DNA of 64,000 nt, from assembly GCF_029958905.1 (NCBI RefSeq), contig NZ_CP124614.1:1550001-1614000 (forward strand), given 5' to 3'. Of the stretch, positions 36,309 to 44,347 are shown piece after piece (position 1 is the stretch's first letter; every line of letters begins with the position of its first letter). The DNA is from Vibrio sp. YMD68. Lineage in GTDB: Bacteria; Pseudomonadota; Gammaproteobacteria; Enterobacterales; Vibrionaceae. The position numbers and the translations under genes are program-made. The notes beneath the pieces are model-generated. The model searched no databases and was not told the DNA's origin. It was given only the letters and a program-made list of their open reading frames with translations.

Positions 36309-36935
36309 TTACCAGGCCTCTACACCAATAGATGCTTGCGCTTCTTGTATATTCTCCTCAGACAAGCGATGTTGCAACATCTCAAAGGCTTTATTAATCT
36401 CTTTTTGTTTATCGTTTGTGGTCGATTTTGAACTTAGAACTTTAATCATCTGCTCATGGGGTAATTTTAGTAGTTTGTAGAAAGTAATCTCCCCTTCAAG
36501 AACAGCTACCTTTTGATCTATGGTTTCGAAGCCTTGTAAAGGTACTTCAGCAACCAACGAATCGATAAGCTGAGTATATTGCTCGGTGGAATCAACAAGG
36601 CGATCTTGTGCATAGCTTTGTTCACTACCGGACAGCTGCTGAGCAATCGACTTAGCAAGCTCATACTGTGCTGATAGGTTTGCTTTCTGTAGTGCGAAAT
36701 TTAGTTGTTTACTTTGGCCTATACCCACACCATATATACCAGTTTCGTCACTTGCCGGAGGATTCAATACCCAGCGCGGAACTTGTTCTATGAATATCTC
36801 GGTTTTCTCTTGAGCTGCTTGATTCTTTCTTTGCTGGGCTTCAAGTTGTTCTAGAGCAATATCAGCAGAGTTTGGTTGAGTAGAGCAACCGATTAGAAAC
36901 GTAACAGTGGTGATGCTAATAATTAACTTGTTCAT
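36309..36935 (-). CDS. Lipoprotein, LPP20/FlgP-like
   Basis: 208 residues. MNKLIISITTVTFLIGCSTQ is a lipoprotein signal with lipobox LIGC; the start at 36935 has AAGGAAG upstream. The mature part has a Gln/Glu-rich helix and then VPRWVLNPPASDETGIYGVGIG, similar to the LPP20-type region W..NPP....YGVG found in FlgP-like proteins. It is probably anchored in the outer membrane. Last gene of a three-gene minus-strand operon in the island. Confidence 0.75.
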   Translation of the reverse strand: MNKLIISITTVTFLIGCSTQPNSADIALEQLEAQQRKNQAAQEKTEIFIEQVPRWVLNPPASDETGIYGVGIGQSKQLNFALQKANLSAQYELAKSIAQQLSGSEQSYAQDRLVDSTEQYTQLIDSLVAEVPLQGFETIDQKVAVLEGEITFYKLLKLPHEQMIKVLSSKSTTNDKQKEINKAFEMLQHRLSEENIQEAQASIGVEAW

Positions 36936-36946
36936 CGAAATCTTCC

Positions 36947-37306
36947 TTAATGTAATAGTTGAACGCAATAATGTGGTTTGTCATTAATAACCTTGTAGCC
37001 AGACGAAATAACATTGATTCTCGAAATATCGTGCTGACTTTCAATTGTGATTGTTTCCGTTAGCGTGTCTGTTTGATTAACACTTTGTTCATTTTCGACG
37101 GTGATCTTTATTAATTGGAAAGTGGTTGATATTTGGTTACCCATCTCTTGCGATAGGTTACCAAGCGCTATTGCTTTCGCTGTTATGTGATCTACCGTTG
37201 AGTCGCTTGTAGCTGTAGCACAACCTTCAACACTTATCCTAGATTCAGCTTTTATTGCATATGAAGCTATCCCAAATCCTATGATAATTAATATTTTGAT
37301 AATCAC
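36947..37306 (-). CDS. Small exported protein of the LPP20-like operon
   Basis: 119 residues from GTG 37306, overlapping the stop of the gene upstream (GTGA). A signal peptide (IIKILIIIGFGIASYAIKA) precedes a domain with SVEGCATATSDSTVDHITAKAIALGNLSQEM, which resembles the ...A..A..A..LA.... helix of LPP20/SIMPL-type exported proteins. Two cysteines (EGCAT, HYCVQ) could form a disulfide. Function unknown; it should act with its two neighbours in the cell envelope. Confidence 0.7.
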   Translation of the reverse strand: MIIKILIIIGFGIASYAIKAESRISVEGCATATSDSTVDHITAKAIALGNLSQEMGNQISTTFQLIKITVENEQSVNQTDTLTETITIESQHDISRINVISSGYKVINDKPHYCVQLLH

Positions 37307-38508
37307 AGGCCAACAAAGCTCCCACGCCAGGTTCTACGGTCAATGATCACCACCTTTGCAGAGAGTGAATTTATATTTTCTAGCTGAGCCTTTGTTAGCC
37401 CTTTTATAACTATTGGGTTTTTGGCCGTACTTTTTACCATTATGTTTTTTTTCGAATCATTGGAAAATTGAATGGCATAGGTGTCGTTGCCAAACCCACC
37501 CGTAAGCGTTCCGATGGGCAAGTAACTTCGCTTATAAACGGAATCCACCTCAATGGCGACAATATGATTTCTAAGGTAGGTCTTAAGCTTTTCGGTATGA
37601 TCTAATAAAGAATTATTACCACTGTTTTGATGGTTACGAATACCTATACCCTGTGGTATTACACTACCAACATGACTATTTCTAGGTTTGTCATCGAGCT
37701 TAAAGTAACGGGCTAGTACCTGTTTGACGGGGAGCATTTCAGCGTGCCACTCTAGCTTTAATTTAACGTCGTATTTACCATGAATTGATTGTATAAATGA
37801 AGGTGTTCCCATCTTGATCTTTGTTTGATGGACGAGGTATCCAAAAACATTTTCATCAATATCCTGTCTGGCTAGCTCAAAGACGGAGTTGTCCAGTTGC
37901 GCAAGCTGGAACAATGTACCTCGCGTAAACACTTGTTTTGTTGCATTACGATTGCTATCTAGGTTTGAAAGAACCAACTCTCTTGCGTCTAGTAAATCTA
38001 GGCGATCATTTTGATTGATGTTCATAGTGAGGGAAACAAGCTTAGCTTGTAACTCATTGTTCTTGCGTTCAAGAGAAGCAATTAGCGCTTGGCGTTCAGG
38101 GTCGGTTTTGAGTTTGTTGAGTCCATCATTTATCGATTGTTTTGAGATGGTCACTTTTGCTCTTGAAATGATCACGATTGCGCTATCGATGATTACACGC
38201 TGAAACTCAACACTAAGAACTTCGACAAAAGCTGCAGCAACTATCCGGATCTTAGATTCAGAGATTATCCTATTGGTTAGCTTCAGTTCACTTTCAACTC
38301 TAGTTCCGGCAAAGTCGGCTGCTGATCGTTTAATTGACTCGAGAGAAAGAGACTTGGCACTAGATATTGTATCGTTGTCGCCTAGTGTGTAGCGTTCGTT
38401 GACGTTAAATATGTAGTGTGTCGCTGTTTCATCGATTAACGAAACCGATGCGTGCACCCTGCTAGTTAGCATAAATACTAGAAGAATAGGTAGTCCGAGA
38501 GTTCTCAT
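37303..38508 (-). CDS. Exported protein of unknown function, island operon
   Basis: 401 residues from ATG 38508 (AGGGAAA upstream); an earlier frame start adds 14 residues without support. Signal peptide MRTLGLPILLVFMLTSRVHA. The N-terminal half reads SLSLESIKRSAADFAGTRVES, again an LPP20/FlgT-like helix after strands, then a coiled-coil piece (LIASLERKNNELQAKLVSL). The C-terminal half ends RRTWRGSFVGL. The layout suggests FlgT-like or other envelope assembly proteins. First gene of the trio with LPP20-like lipoprotein and small exported partner. Confidence 0.7.
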   Translation of the reverse strand: MRTLGLPILLVFMLTSRVHASVSLIDETATHYIFNVNERYTLGDNDTISSAKSLSLESIKRSAADFAGTRVESELKLTNRIISESKIRIVAAAFVEVLSVEFQRVIIDSAIVIISRAKVTISKQSINDGLNKLKTDPERQALIASLERKNNELQAKLVSLTMNINQNDRLDLLDARELVLSNLDSNRNATKQVFTRGTLFQLAQLDNSVFELARQDIDENVFGYLVHQTKIKMGTPSFIQSIHGKYDVKLKLEWHAEMLPVKQVLARYFKLDDKPRNSHVGSVIPQGIGIRNHQNSGNNSLLDHTEKLKTYLRNHIVAIEVDSVYKRSYLPIGTLTGGFGNDTYAIQFSNDSKKNIMVKSTAKNPIVIKGLTKAQLENINSLSAKVVIIDRRTWRGSFVGL

Positions 38509-39105
38509 TTCAATTTCCCTTTTTGTTCCTTCAGCTTTGCCAGAAAACATAAACTATGTTGAAAAACATTACTTTCTGTCTGTGTGTATACCAAGCTAAC
38601 ACTGCATTTGTTTTTCCAAAATCACGAAGATTCTCTTTGATATACTAGCGGTAACCTCTTGTTAAATAGTGCTTTGATGGCGGTGCGAAGTTATAGGTTA
38701 GTCTGGGTTGTGGTTTGGTAACCCTGACTTTAAAGCGGTGTGCTCACTGAGATATGGTGTTGTTGACTTTAAACTGGTGTACTCACTGAGATGTGGTGTT
38801 GCTGACTTTAAAGTGGTGTGCTCACTGAGATGTGGTGTTACTGACTTTTAACTGAACAAATAAATCGGTCTTTCATTTGATGATATTTGTAGTTTTGTTT
38901 GAACACCATGCTGAATTAGCGGTATATACTTCAAATCTAGGGAAAGCTCTTGGTTCTGATATTAAATCGAATGGTGGGGCTTAAGAGTTGAAGATTGGGT
39001 CAAGTTGTGGCCCCTCGAGGGAGCTCTCGTTAAAACACTTATTTAGTGTGCGATTGGTTCGGCGTTATAAGATTAAGTTAAGCGCTTTATAGTAGAAATC
39101 TCGGT
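38509..39105. other. Intergenic region with 39-bp repeats
   Basis: About 600 bases. It holds the promoter of the exported operon, then the 39-bp repeat array at 38725-38850, and an unassigned stretch to 39105. Confidence 0.5.
38725..38850. repeat. 39-bp tandem repeat, three copies, open in one frame
   Basis: Units start at 38725, 38764 and 38803 with TGACTTTAAA and differ at a few positions; a partial fourth ends at 38850. Because 39 is a multiple of three, one plus-strand frame reads through as a 13-residue repeat (DFKAVCSLRYGVV, DFKLVYSLRCGVA, DFKVVCSLRCGVT) and then stops. No ATG precedes it after the stop at about 38697. Confidence 0.85.
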
Positions 39106-39315
39106 TTACTTTTTGCAAATCTTAACTTCCAATGATTTCATTTTCTTATCGGTCCAACTGATGATTGAATCTGCTTTGATTATTAAAACTGTTAGGGAAA
39201 ATAAACTGAATAAGTAGATATAGGCAAATGAGTTTAACCAAGCAGGCGATGAAGCAGATAGCACGATTGCCATTACTGAAAATGGTATAATTATTTTTAT
39301 CATACTAGCAAACAT
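39106..39315 (-). CDS. Small membrane protein (69 aa)
   Basis: 69 residues with two or three hydrophobic segments (MIKIIIPFSVMAIVLSAS, FAYIYLFSLFSLTVLII) and a basic tail (DKKMKSLEVKICKK). ATG 39315 has an excellent ribosome-binding site (AGGGAGG, 8 bases upstream), which argues for a real gene. No family is recognised. Confidence 0.65.
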   Translation of the reverse strand: MFASMIKIIIPFSVMAIVLSASSPAWLNSFAYIYLFSLFSLTVLIIKADSIISWTDKKMKSLEVKICKK

Positions 39316-39840
39316 TAGTAAGCCTCCCTATAAATTTGTTATCAACTTGATTGATCAAAGTAGTTCATCTTTAAATGTATCTAACTCTAATCATAGCTCT
39401 TTCTTTTCATTTTGTGTGTATACAAATTAAGCCCAAACGATTGAACACACTAAGTGCACTAAAATTATATCACCTGTTTTTCAGTTCCAAAACTCAACTT
39501 TTAAGATTTGTTTAGCCATAGTATTACGTTTGATATTACATTCTAAGTAGCTTTGGCCCAGTGGGGCTAGGGCATGCGATGATATTGTTGTTACATATGG
39601 TTCCTCTAAATATGTGATTCAACTCGCATTAATTCTATATTCCTAGGTTTTTCCTTATGTAAATTTTCTGATTTCTATCTGATTTCGATAATCCATAATT
39701 ATATATAATTTATATAGTTATTTTAAAACAACGACTTATATATTGATCCCTATTAATTTCATTCTTAAAACCTTCGATTTTGGACTTTTAAAACGTGCCG
39801 TATGATCAATTCGAGTACTGAACAAGGAGTCGATCTCGAT
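39316..39840. other. AT-rich gap before integrase 2
   Basis: 525 bases, very AT-rich near 39640-39740 (TTATATATAATTTATATAG). It should hold the integrase promoter and, by analogy with other islands, the left attachment site of element 2, but no site was identified. Confidence 0.5.
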
Positions 39841-41073
39841 ATGGTATCTAGAACATTAAACCGACTGAATGCATTGTTAATTAAGAACCTTAAGCCAAAA
39901 GTAAAAGGATATAGAGTTGCTGATGGCGGAGGGTTATATCTACACATTAAACCAGGAGGGCATAAAACTTGGGAACTTAGGTATGTAAGTGCCCGAACCG
40001 GAAAACCTACGTATATGGGACTTGGGAGTTTAAGGCTTGTAACCCTAGCTAAAGCTAGAGCGAAAGCACTAGAGCTGAATAAACAGGTGAGAAATGGTGG
40101 AGATCTTCAATCACTAAAGACAGAGAAGAAGTATTTACGAGACAAAGAAAATGAAATGACGTTCTATTCAGTTGCAAATTTATGGAGGAGATCCAAAGAG
40201 AAAAGACTGAATCCTAAAACAGTTCACGGTAATTGGAGAAAGCTAGAACTGTATGCCTTTCCAGCAATAGGCCAAGTGCCGGTAACAAAGTTGACGGCGC
40301 CAGAAGCGATTGCTCCACTCCGTTCACTGGAAAGCTTAGGTCGTTTAGAGACAGTCAAACGTACTGCTCAGTTGATGAATGAAATTATGAACTATGCAGT
40401 TAATTATGGCCTTGTTAAAGCTAATCCGCTAGTTGCCATTCGTGATGTATTCCAGAAGCCAGTAGTCACACATATGAAAGCTATTAAGCCAGAGGAAATA
40501 GCTGAACTAATCCATAAAGTAGCGATTGCAAATATTCAGGTGACAACGCGTTGCTTGATTATGTGGCAGTTACATACGATGACTAGGCCTGGTGAATCTG
40601 CTGGCGCTCAGTGGGACGAAATTGATTTTGAGCATATGGTATGGGTAATTCCACCTTCTCGTATGAATATGATACACCAGCATGAAGTCCCGCTAACCGA
40701 ACAAACTCTAGCGATACTCGACGCGATCAAACCGATTAGTGGTCACAGTGACTATATATTCCCGTCAACCCGTGATCCAAAGCACCACACTAACTCCGAA
40801 ACAATAAATAGAGCATTAGTAAAGATGGGCTTTAAGGGGCGTATAACCTCCCATGGACTGCGATCTCTTGCATCTACAACATTAAATGAACAGGGATTTG
40901 ATCTCGATGTGATTGAAGCAGCGCTTGCACACCAACAAAGTAACAAAATTCGATCAGCCTACAATCAAACTACGTATTTTTATAAGCGAAGGGAGATCAT
41001 GAAATGGTGGAGTAATCATATTGATAAGCAGTCATATGGTTCACTTTTTACCGGGGGTGTAAATGATAAATAA
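39841..41073 (+). CDS. Tyrosine integrase 2 (P4-type)
   Basis: 410 residues from ATG 39841, which has AAGGAG 11 bases upstream; ATG 39802 would add 13 residues but lacks a ribosome-binding site. Domain order is as in integrase 1, with GGGLYLHIKPGGHKTWELRY, the catalytic Arg in LHTMTRPGESAGAQWDE, SHGLRSLASTTLNE, His in ALAHQQSN and Tyr in RSAYNQTTY. The two integrases are clearly related in their catalytic halves but differ elsewhere. It leads the alpA-mobI-relaxase segment. Confidence 0.9.
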   Translation: MVSRTLNRLNALLIKNLKPKVKGYRVADGGGLYLHIKPGGHKTWELRYVSARTGKPTYMGLGSLRLVTLAKARAKALELNKQVRNGGDLQSLKTEKKYLRDKENEMTFYSVANLWRRSKEKRLNPKTVHGNWRKLELYAFPAIGQVPVTKLTAPEAIAPLRSLESLGRLETVKRTAQLMNEIMNYAVNYGLVKANPLVAIRDVFQKPVVTHMKAIKPEEIAELIHKVAIANIQVTTRCLIMWQLHTMTRPGESAGAQWDEIDFEHMVWVIPPSRMNMIHQHEVPLTEQTLAILDAIKPISGHSDYIFPSTRDPKHHTNSETINRALVKMGFKGRITSHGLRSLASTTLNEQGFDLDVIEAALAHQQSNKIRSAYNQTTYFYKRREIMKWWSNHIDKQSYGSLFTGGVNDK

Positions 41074-41244
41074 TACGAATGATAATGCTATATATTCAGA
41101 AGTAGTAGTGAGTTCCATAATTATAAAGTGTGGATATCGGCGAGTGGTTACCGCAAATAATCATATATTCACACAACGAGAACTAATGTCTTACTGGTAG
41201 TAACCCAATGTCCAAGAGTCATATAGTTCGTAATGAGATAAATT

Positions 41245-41598
41245 ATGGAAAATTCAATCATGTTGGAACTAATCGAGATTAAGAATGAAATAAAGAGTAT
41301 CAGTAATCATAGAACTTCGAAGCACACTAGTGATAAGAATATCACACTAAGCATAGCAATTCTTGCCTGTTATATATCTGAAACAAATGGAACATATAAA
41401 TGGGGAGATAAGGTTAATGCAGAAGCAATTAAGAGACTTGTGAGGAATAGATTAGATAACTTTTCCAAAGCTAAGTACCTACCAGGAATGTCAGTGTCAA
41501 ATCTGGACAAGGATATATCTGATGGTGTGGCATTGCTAAACGAGTTGATTAATGAAAATAACACTTCAACAAAGATCGGTAGTACCAACACATTATAA
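41245..41598 (+). CDS. Hypothetical element protein
   Basis: 117 residues with a helical N-terminus (MLELIEIKNEIKSISNHR), TLSIAILACYISETNGTYKWG in the middle and a polar C-terminus. No recognised domain. The ribosome-binding site is weak (GAGATAAATT). It lies between the integrase and alpA genes and is AT-rich like them. Possibly a regulator or a recombination accessory, but the sequence gives no proof. Confidence 0.5.
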   Translation: MENSIMLELIEIKNEIKSISNHRTSKHTSDKNITLSIAILACYISETNGTYKWGDKVNAEAIKRLVRNRLDNFSKAKYLPGMSVSNLDKDISDGVALLNELINENNTSTKIGSTNTL

Positions 41599-41611
41599 TA
41601 CCATTTAGTTA

Positions 41612-41652
41612 CTCTCTGTATTGTCGATTATCGACTAAGACAATACAGAGAG
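41612..41652 (+). promoter_or_regulatory. Inverted repeat covering the alpA ribosome-binding site
   Basis: CTCTCTGTATTGTC (41612-41625) and GACAATACAGAGAG (41639-41652) are perfect 14-base inverted repeats with a 13-base spacer. The right arm contains AGAGAGG, the ribosome-binding site of alpA (ATG 41659). In RNA the hairpin would hide that site; in DNA it could be an operator. Confidence 0.75.
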
Positions 41653-41658
41653 GTAATT

Positions 41659-41850
41659 ATGAATGAATTAAGGATCCTAAGGTTAAATGAAGTAATAAAT
41701 AGAGTTGGGGTGAGTAGGAGTACTATTTATGTCTGGATGCAAGAAGGTAACTTTCCAAAAAATATTGTATTAGGCCGTAAATCTGTTGGTTGGTTAAACT
41801 CGGATATTTCAAATTGGATCAAACAACGCTCAGGGAGAGTGGACTCATAG
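41659..41850 (+). CDS. alpA: AlpA-family regulator/excisionase
   Basis: 63 residues: RLNEVINRVGVSRSTIYVWM is a helix-turn-helix, followed by NFPKNIVLGRKSVGWLNSDI and WIKQR, the standard AlpA/Prophage_CP4-57 regulator pattern. Such proteins activate integrase genes or act as directionality factors for excision of P4-like elements. A 14-bp inverted repeat covers its ribosome-binding site. Confidence 0.9.
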   Translation: MNELRILRLNEVINRVGVSRSTIYVWMQEGNFPKNIVLGRKSVGWLNSDISNWIKQRSGRVDS

Positions 41851-41996
41851 TGTTCTTTCGACAATGAAATCTATCCCTTTGTTGTGGGTTTGGGAGCTAG
41901 CCTATATAGCACCCAAAGTGCATACAATCGGTTACTACATTAGTTATAGGTAAATTGTTGAAAGACAGTTTACCTATCAATTAAAGGTGAAGATTT
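41851..41996 (+). other. Candidate oriT region upstream of mobI-like gene
   Basis: 146 bases. The strongest feature is ATAGGTAAA (41946-41954) and TTTACCTAT (41969-41977), a perfect inverted repeat with a 14-base loop just before the MobI-like gene. In SXT/R391 elements oriT lies directly upstream of mobI, so this is a positional inference. Confidence 0.4.
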
Positions 41997-42494
41997 ATGG
42001 AAACAATACAAACAATTTACAGAGATCTAGATGATTTATATGAAGAGACGAAGTTTATTTTCGAATCATGGATGCGGAATATTGCAGAGAAAGAGGTAAG
42101 ACGATCACAACGCGGTGACAAAAAGGAAAGAACGAACTATCAACTGTCATTTGAGTTTCATGGTTCATCATTTCGAATCAGATGGATATATGTTCGATTT
42201 GTAAAAAATGGAGAACGAATAATTAGAATTGCAAAACCATTAGCTATACCAAAAAATCACTGTTATTCAAAGAGTAAATTTAAGCACGCTGAACCATGGG
42301 AGTTGGACTTGATTTGTAAAATAGAAGAGGTTCTTTATCCAATTAGAGTAAAAAAATTAGCCCTGATGAAAGCTCATCAAACATTACTTAGAGCTAATAA
42401 CCTGGTTGGATCTAGTTGTAATTACTCGTCATCAAAGGAAAGAGTTGTCCCTACATCAAATAATATATCTAAGTACAAAAAAAGGTACTTATAA
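41997..42494 (+). CDS. MobI-like auxiliary mobilization protein
   Basis: 165 residues. The pattern YEETKFIFESWMRNIAEKEVR, FHGSSFRIRWIYVRFVKNG, IPKNHCYSKSKFKHAEPWE and LICKIEEVLYPIRVKK fits my memory of MobI(A/C), the oriT-binding accessory protein of SXT/R391 and IncA/C elements. The basic, Ser/Lys-rich tail is extra. ATG 41997 has AAAGGTGAAG upstream. The gene lies between AlpA and the relaxase, the expected setting. Assignment rests on pattern recall, not on a search. Confidence 0.6.
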   Translation: METIQTIYRDLDDLYEETKFIFESWMRNIAEKEVRRSQRGDKKERTNYQLSFEFHGSSFRIRWIYVRFVKNGERIIRIAKPLAIPKNHCYSKSKFKHAEPWELDLICKIEEVLYPIRVKKLALMKAHQTLLRANNLVGSSCNYSSSKERVVPTSNNISKYKKRYL

Positions 42495-42540
42495 GTTTTT
42501 CTTTGTGGGCAAGTATTATAAAGTTTTTAATGGGGTTTAT

Positions 42541-44154
42541 ATGAATGTATTTAGACAATTAATTTCGTTTCTTAGTTCTTCTGGTATTAAAAAAGAGTCA
42601 CCTATTTGTGAGTTTAATACTGAGGATAATTATCCGCCGGAAAAAGAGGGTATTAGACTTTACTCTTCTAATAAATTGGCGGATATGTTTGAAACGGACA
42701 TTCGTGATCTTAAAGAGCATATGGGGATAGGAGATAAGCATTTCGAATTGTATATCAAACCAGTGATAAAAAATGTATTGAACTTGGTTAATTTACTCCC
42801 GGCATCTCAGTATCATCACCATAGTGCACCTGGCGGGCTTCTCTATCATTTATTTGACGTTTCTAAAAGGTCGAGTCAGGCGTCTAGAATGTCTCACATG
42901 GGGTCGTCGATTGGGAATTTACAGTCTGGACAAAGATGCGTAACCCAACGAGAAGTAGCCTGTAGCTTAGCGGCAATCGTTCATGATGTGGGAAAAGTAA
43001 TTACAGATATGATTGTTACCAATGGTCAGAAAGGAGAAGAGCGATTGCAATGGTCTCCATTGAGTGGATTGCCGTTAGAACAATGGGGAGCTGAAAAGAG
43101 TAACGGTATAGTTTATGTGGATTGGAAGTCAAAGCGTCATAATGATCATAAGCTAGGGTCTGTAGCCATTTCGACCAAACTGATACCAGAACGAACATGG
43201 CACTGGTTAACTGATTGTGTTGAGGGTCAGGATATTTGTGTTGAACTATGGAGCGCAATTTCAGGTACAGGTGGCGATAATCCTATCAAAAGAGTTGTGG
43301 CACAAGCGGATATCGATTCGGTGAAGTTTGATTTGTCGTTTCAGTATAAAAACTGGAGCTTGGAACCGATTAGGCGTCCAATAAGTGATCTAATTAGTAT
43401 CCAGATAAAGTACTTGATTTCCAATAATGTATGGGAGATTAACCGAAAATGCGCAGTGATATGGTTCGTTGATGACGTTCTTTACATTTCCTGGGCTAAA
43501 GCAGCAACTGAGTTGGCTGAGTACTTGGGTGATTTTGAATACTCTATACCATTGAATCCTGACACACTAGCTAGAGCCTTAGTTGACGAGGGGCTTGCTT
43601 TGGCAAATGGAGATGAATTGTATTTTGATATATATCCAGAAATACTTGGCAGCAATAATAAGCCAGTAAAGCTTAAGTGTTTAAAGATTAGTCATGTAGC
43701 ATTAGTTATTCCAGAGCCAGAAAAAATGTATCCGATTAAACAACATACGCTCAAAATGAAGCAGAAATCTATTGCAACCAAAGAGCAAGTCTTTGGAAAC
43801 GAACAATCCCCTGAAGTTACTAGCTCTACTCAGTGTGCAATTAATGAAAGAGAGGAAAACCCAAGCGAGTGTATGTTTGCGTCTCACAATCCAGAAGATG
43901 AGTTGGCAGCTGAAACCGCCACTGTGCTCGAGACAAAAAAGTCAGATCGCAAAGAAGCAAATTATGACTCACCAATACCGAGCTTTCTGATTGAAAGTGG
44001 CTATAAGGCATCTAGAGATGGCAATGTGCTGATACCCAAATCTGATATTGAGACTGCTACTCAACTTCTTGAAAGCTCAGGCTTACCAGAAATCTCAGAG
44101 TTCAATGCATATTCGATGCTGAAAGGGTGTAAGTACGTAAAAGTTCAAGGCTAG
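42541..44154 (+). CDS. TraI_2/MobH-type relaxase-like protein
   Basis: 537 residues from ATG 42541 (TGGGGTTT upstream); the frame is open 45 codons earlier, overlapping mobI, without support. The N-terminal HD-like domain has YHHHSAPGGLLYHLFDVSKR near residue 95 and CSLAAIVHDVGKVITDM near 142, the His and HD residues expected for MobH relaxases. A C-terminal TraI_2_C-like part ends KYVKVQG. It is shorter than SXT TraI (about 700). It may nick oriT for mobilization. Confidence 0.8.
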   Translation: MNVFRQLISFLSSSGIKKESPICEFNTEDNYPPEKEGIRLYSSNKLADMFETDIRDLKEHMGIGDKHFELYIKPVIKNVLNLVNLLPASQYHHHSAPGGLLYHLFDVSKRSSQASRMSHMGSSIGNLQSGQRCVTQREVACSLAAIVHDVGKVITDMIVTNGQKGEERLQWSPLSGLPLEQWGAEKSNGIVYVDWKSKRHNDHKLGSVAISTKLIPERTWHWLTDCVEGQDICVELWSAISGTGGDNPIKRVVAQADIDSVKFDLSFQYKNWSLEPIRRPISDLISIQIKYLISNNVWEINRKCAVIWFVDDVLYISWAKAATELAEYLGDFEYSIPLNPDTLARALVDEGLALANGDELYFDIYPEILGSNNKPVKLKCLKISHVALVIPEPEKMYPIKQHTLKMKQKSIATKEQVFGNEQSPEVTSSTQCAINEREENPSECMFASHNPEDELAAETATVLETKKSDRKEANYDSPIPSFLIESGYKASRDGNVLIPKSDIETATQLLESSGLPEISEFNAYSMLKGCKYVKVQG

Positions 44155-44168
44155 AGACTTTAAGAGAT

Positions 44169-44200
44169 GCTGGGTTTTGTTCTATTACCCAGCAGTCTTT
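44169..44200 (+). terminator. Terminator after the relaxase gene
   Basis: GCTGGGT / ACCCAGC stem with an 11-base loop followed by AGTCTTTTG. It separates the mobility block from the defence cargo. Confidence 0.65.
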
Positions 44201-44347
44201 TGATACTGTCCTGACTTTTTATATTCAAGCGTTATTTTTGGAAGCTGAACCAGACTTAACTCACAATAAATCATACTTTTTTCCTATTCTATCGCCATTT
44301 TTAATAGAGCCATATATCCTGGCTGTAGCTGTTATCAGGTTTGGCTT

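Larger units (their letters stand above)
33941..39840. mobile_element. Genomic island 1 at tRNA-Val (integrase-led)
   Basis: A tyrosine integrase gene starts 170 bases after tRNA-Val, the classic arrangement of an integrated island. Cargo up to the second integrase: a hypothetical protein, an exported three-gene operon, a small membrane protein and a 39-bp repeat array. The right border is set here only by the next integrase; no copy of the tRNA 3' end was seen in the window by eye, so the true extent is unknown. Confidence 0.6.

Noticed and set aside
38725..38850. CRISPR array
   Set aside because: The 39-bp units are adjacent with no unique spacers and no cas genes are nearby.
39040..39080. 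GGCGTTATAAGATTAAGTTAA looked like the end of an integron attC site
   Set aside because: No matching R-prime/L-type inverted arms or second attC-like copy were found, and no cassette layout is present.
42406..42540. Upstream 45-codon extension of the relaxase gene
   Set aside because: It overlaps the MobI-like gene in another frame, has no protein-like character, and ATG 42541 has its own ribosome-binding site.
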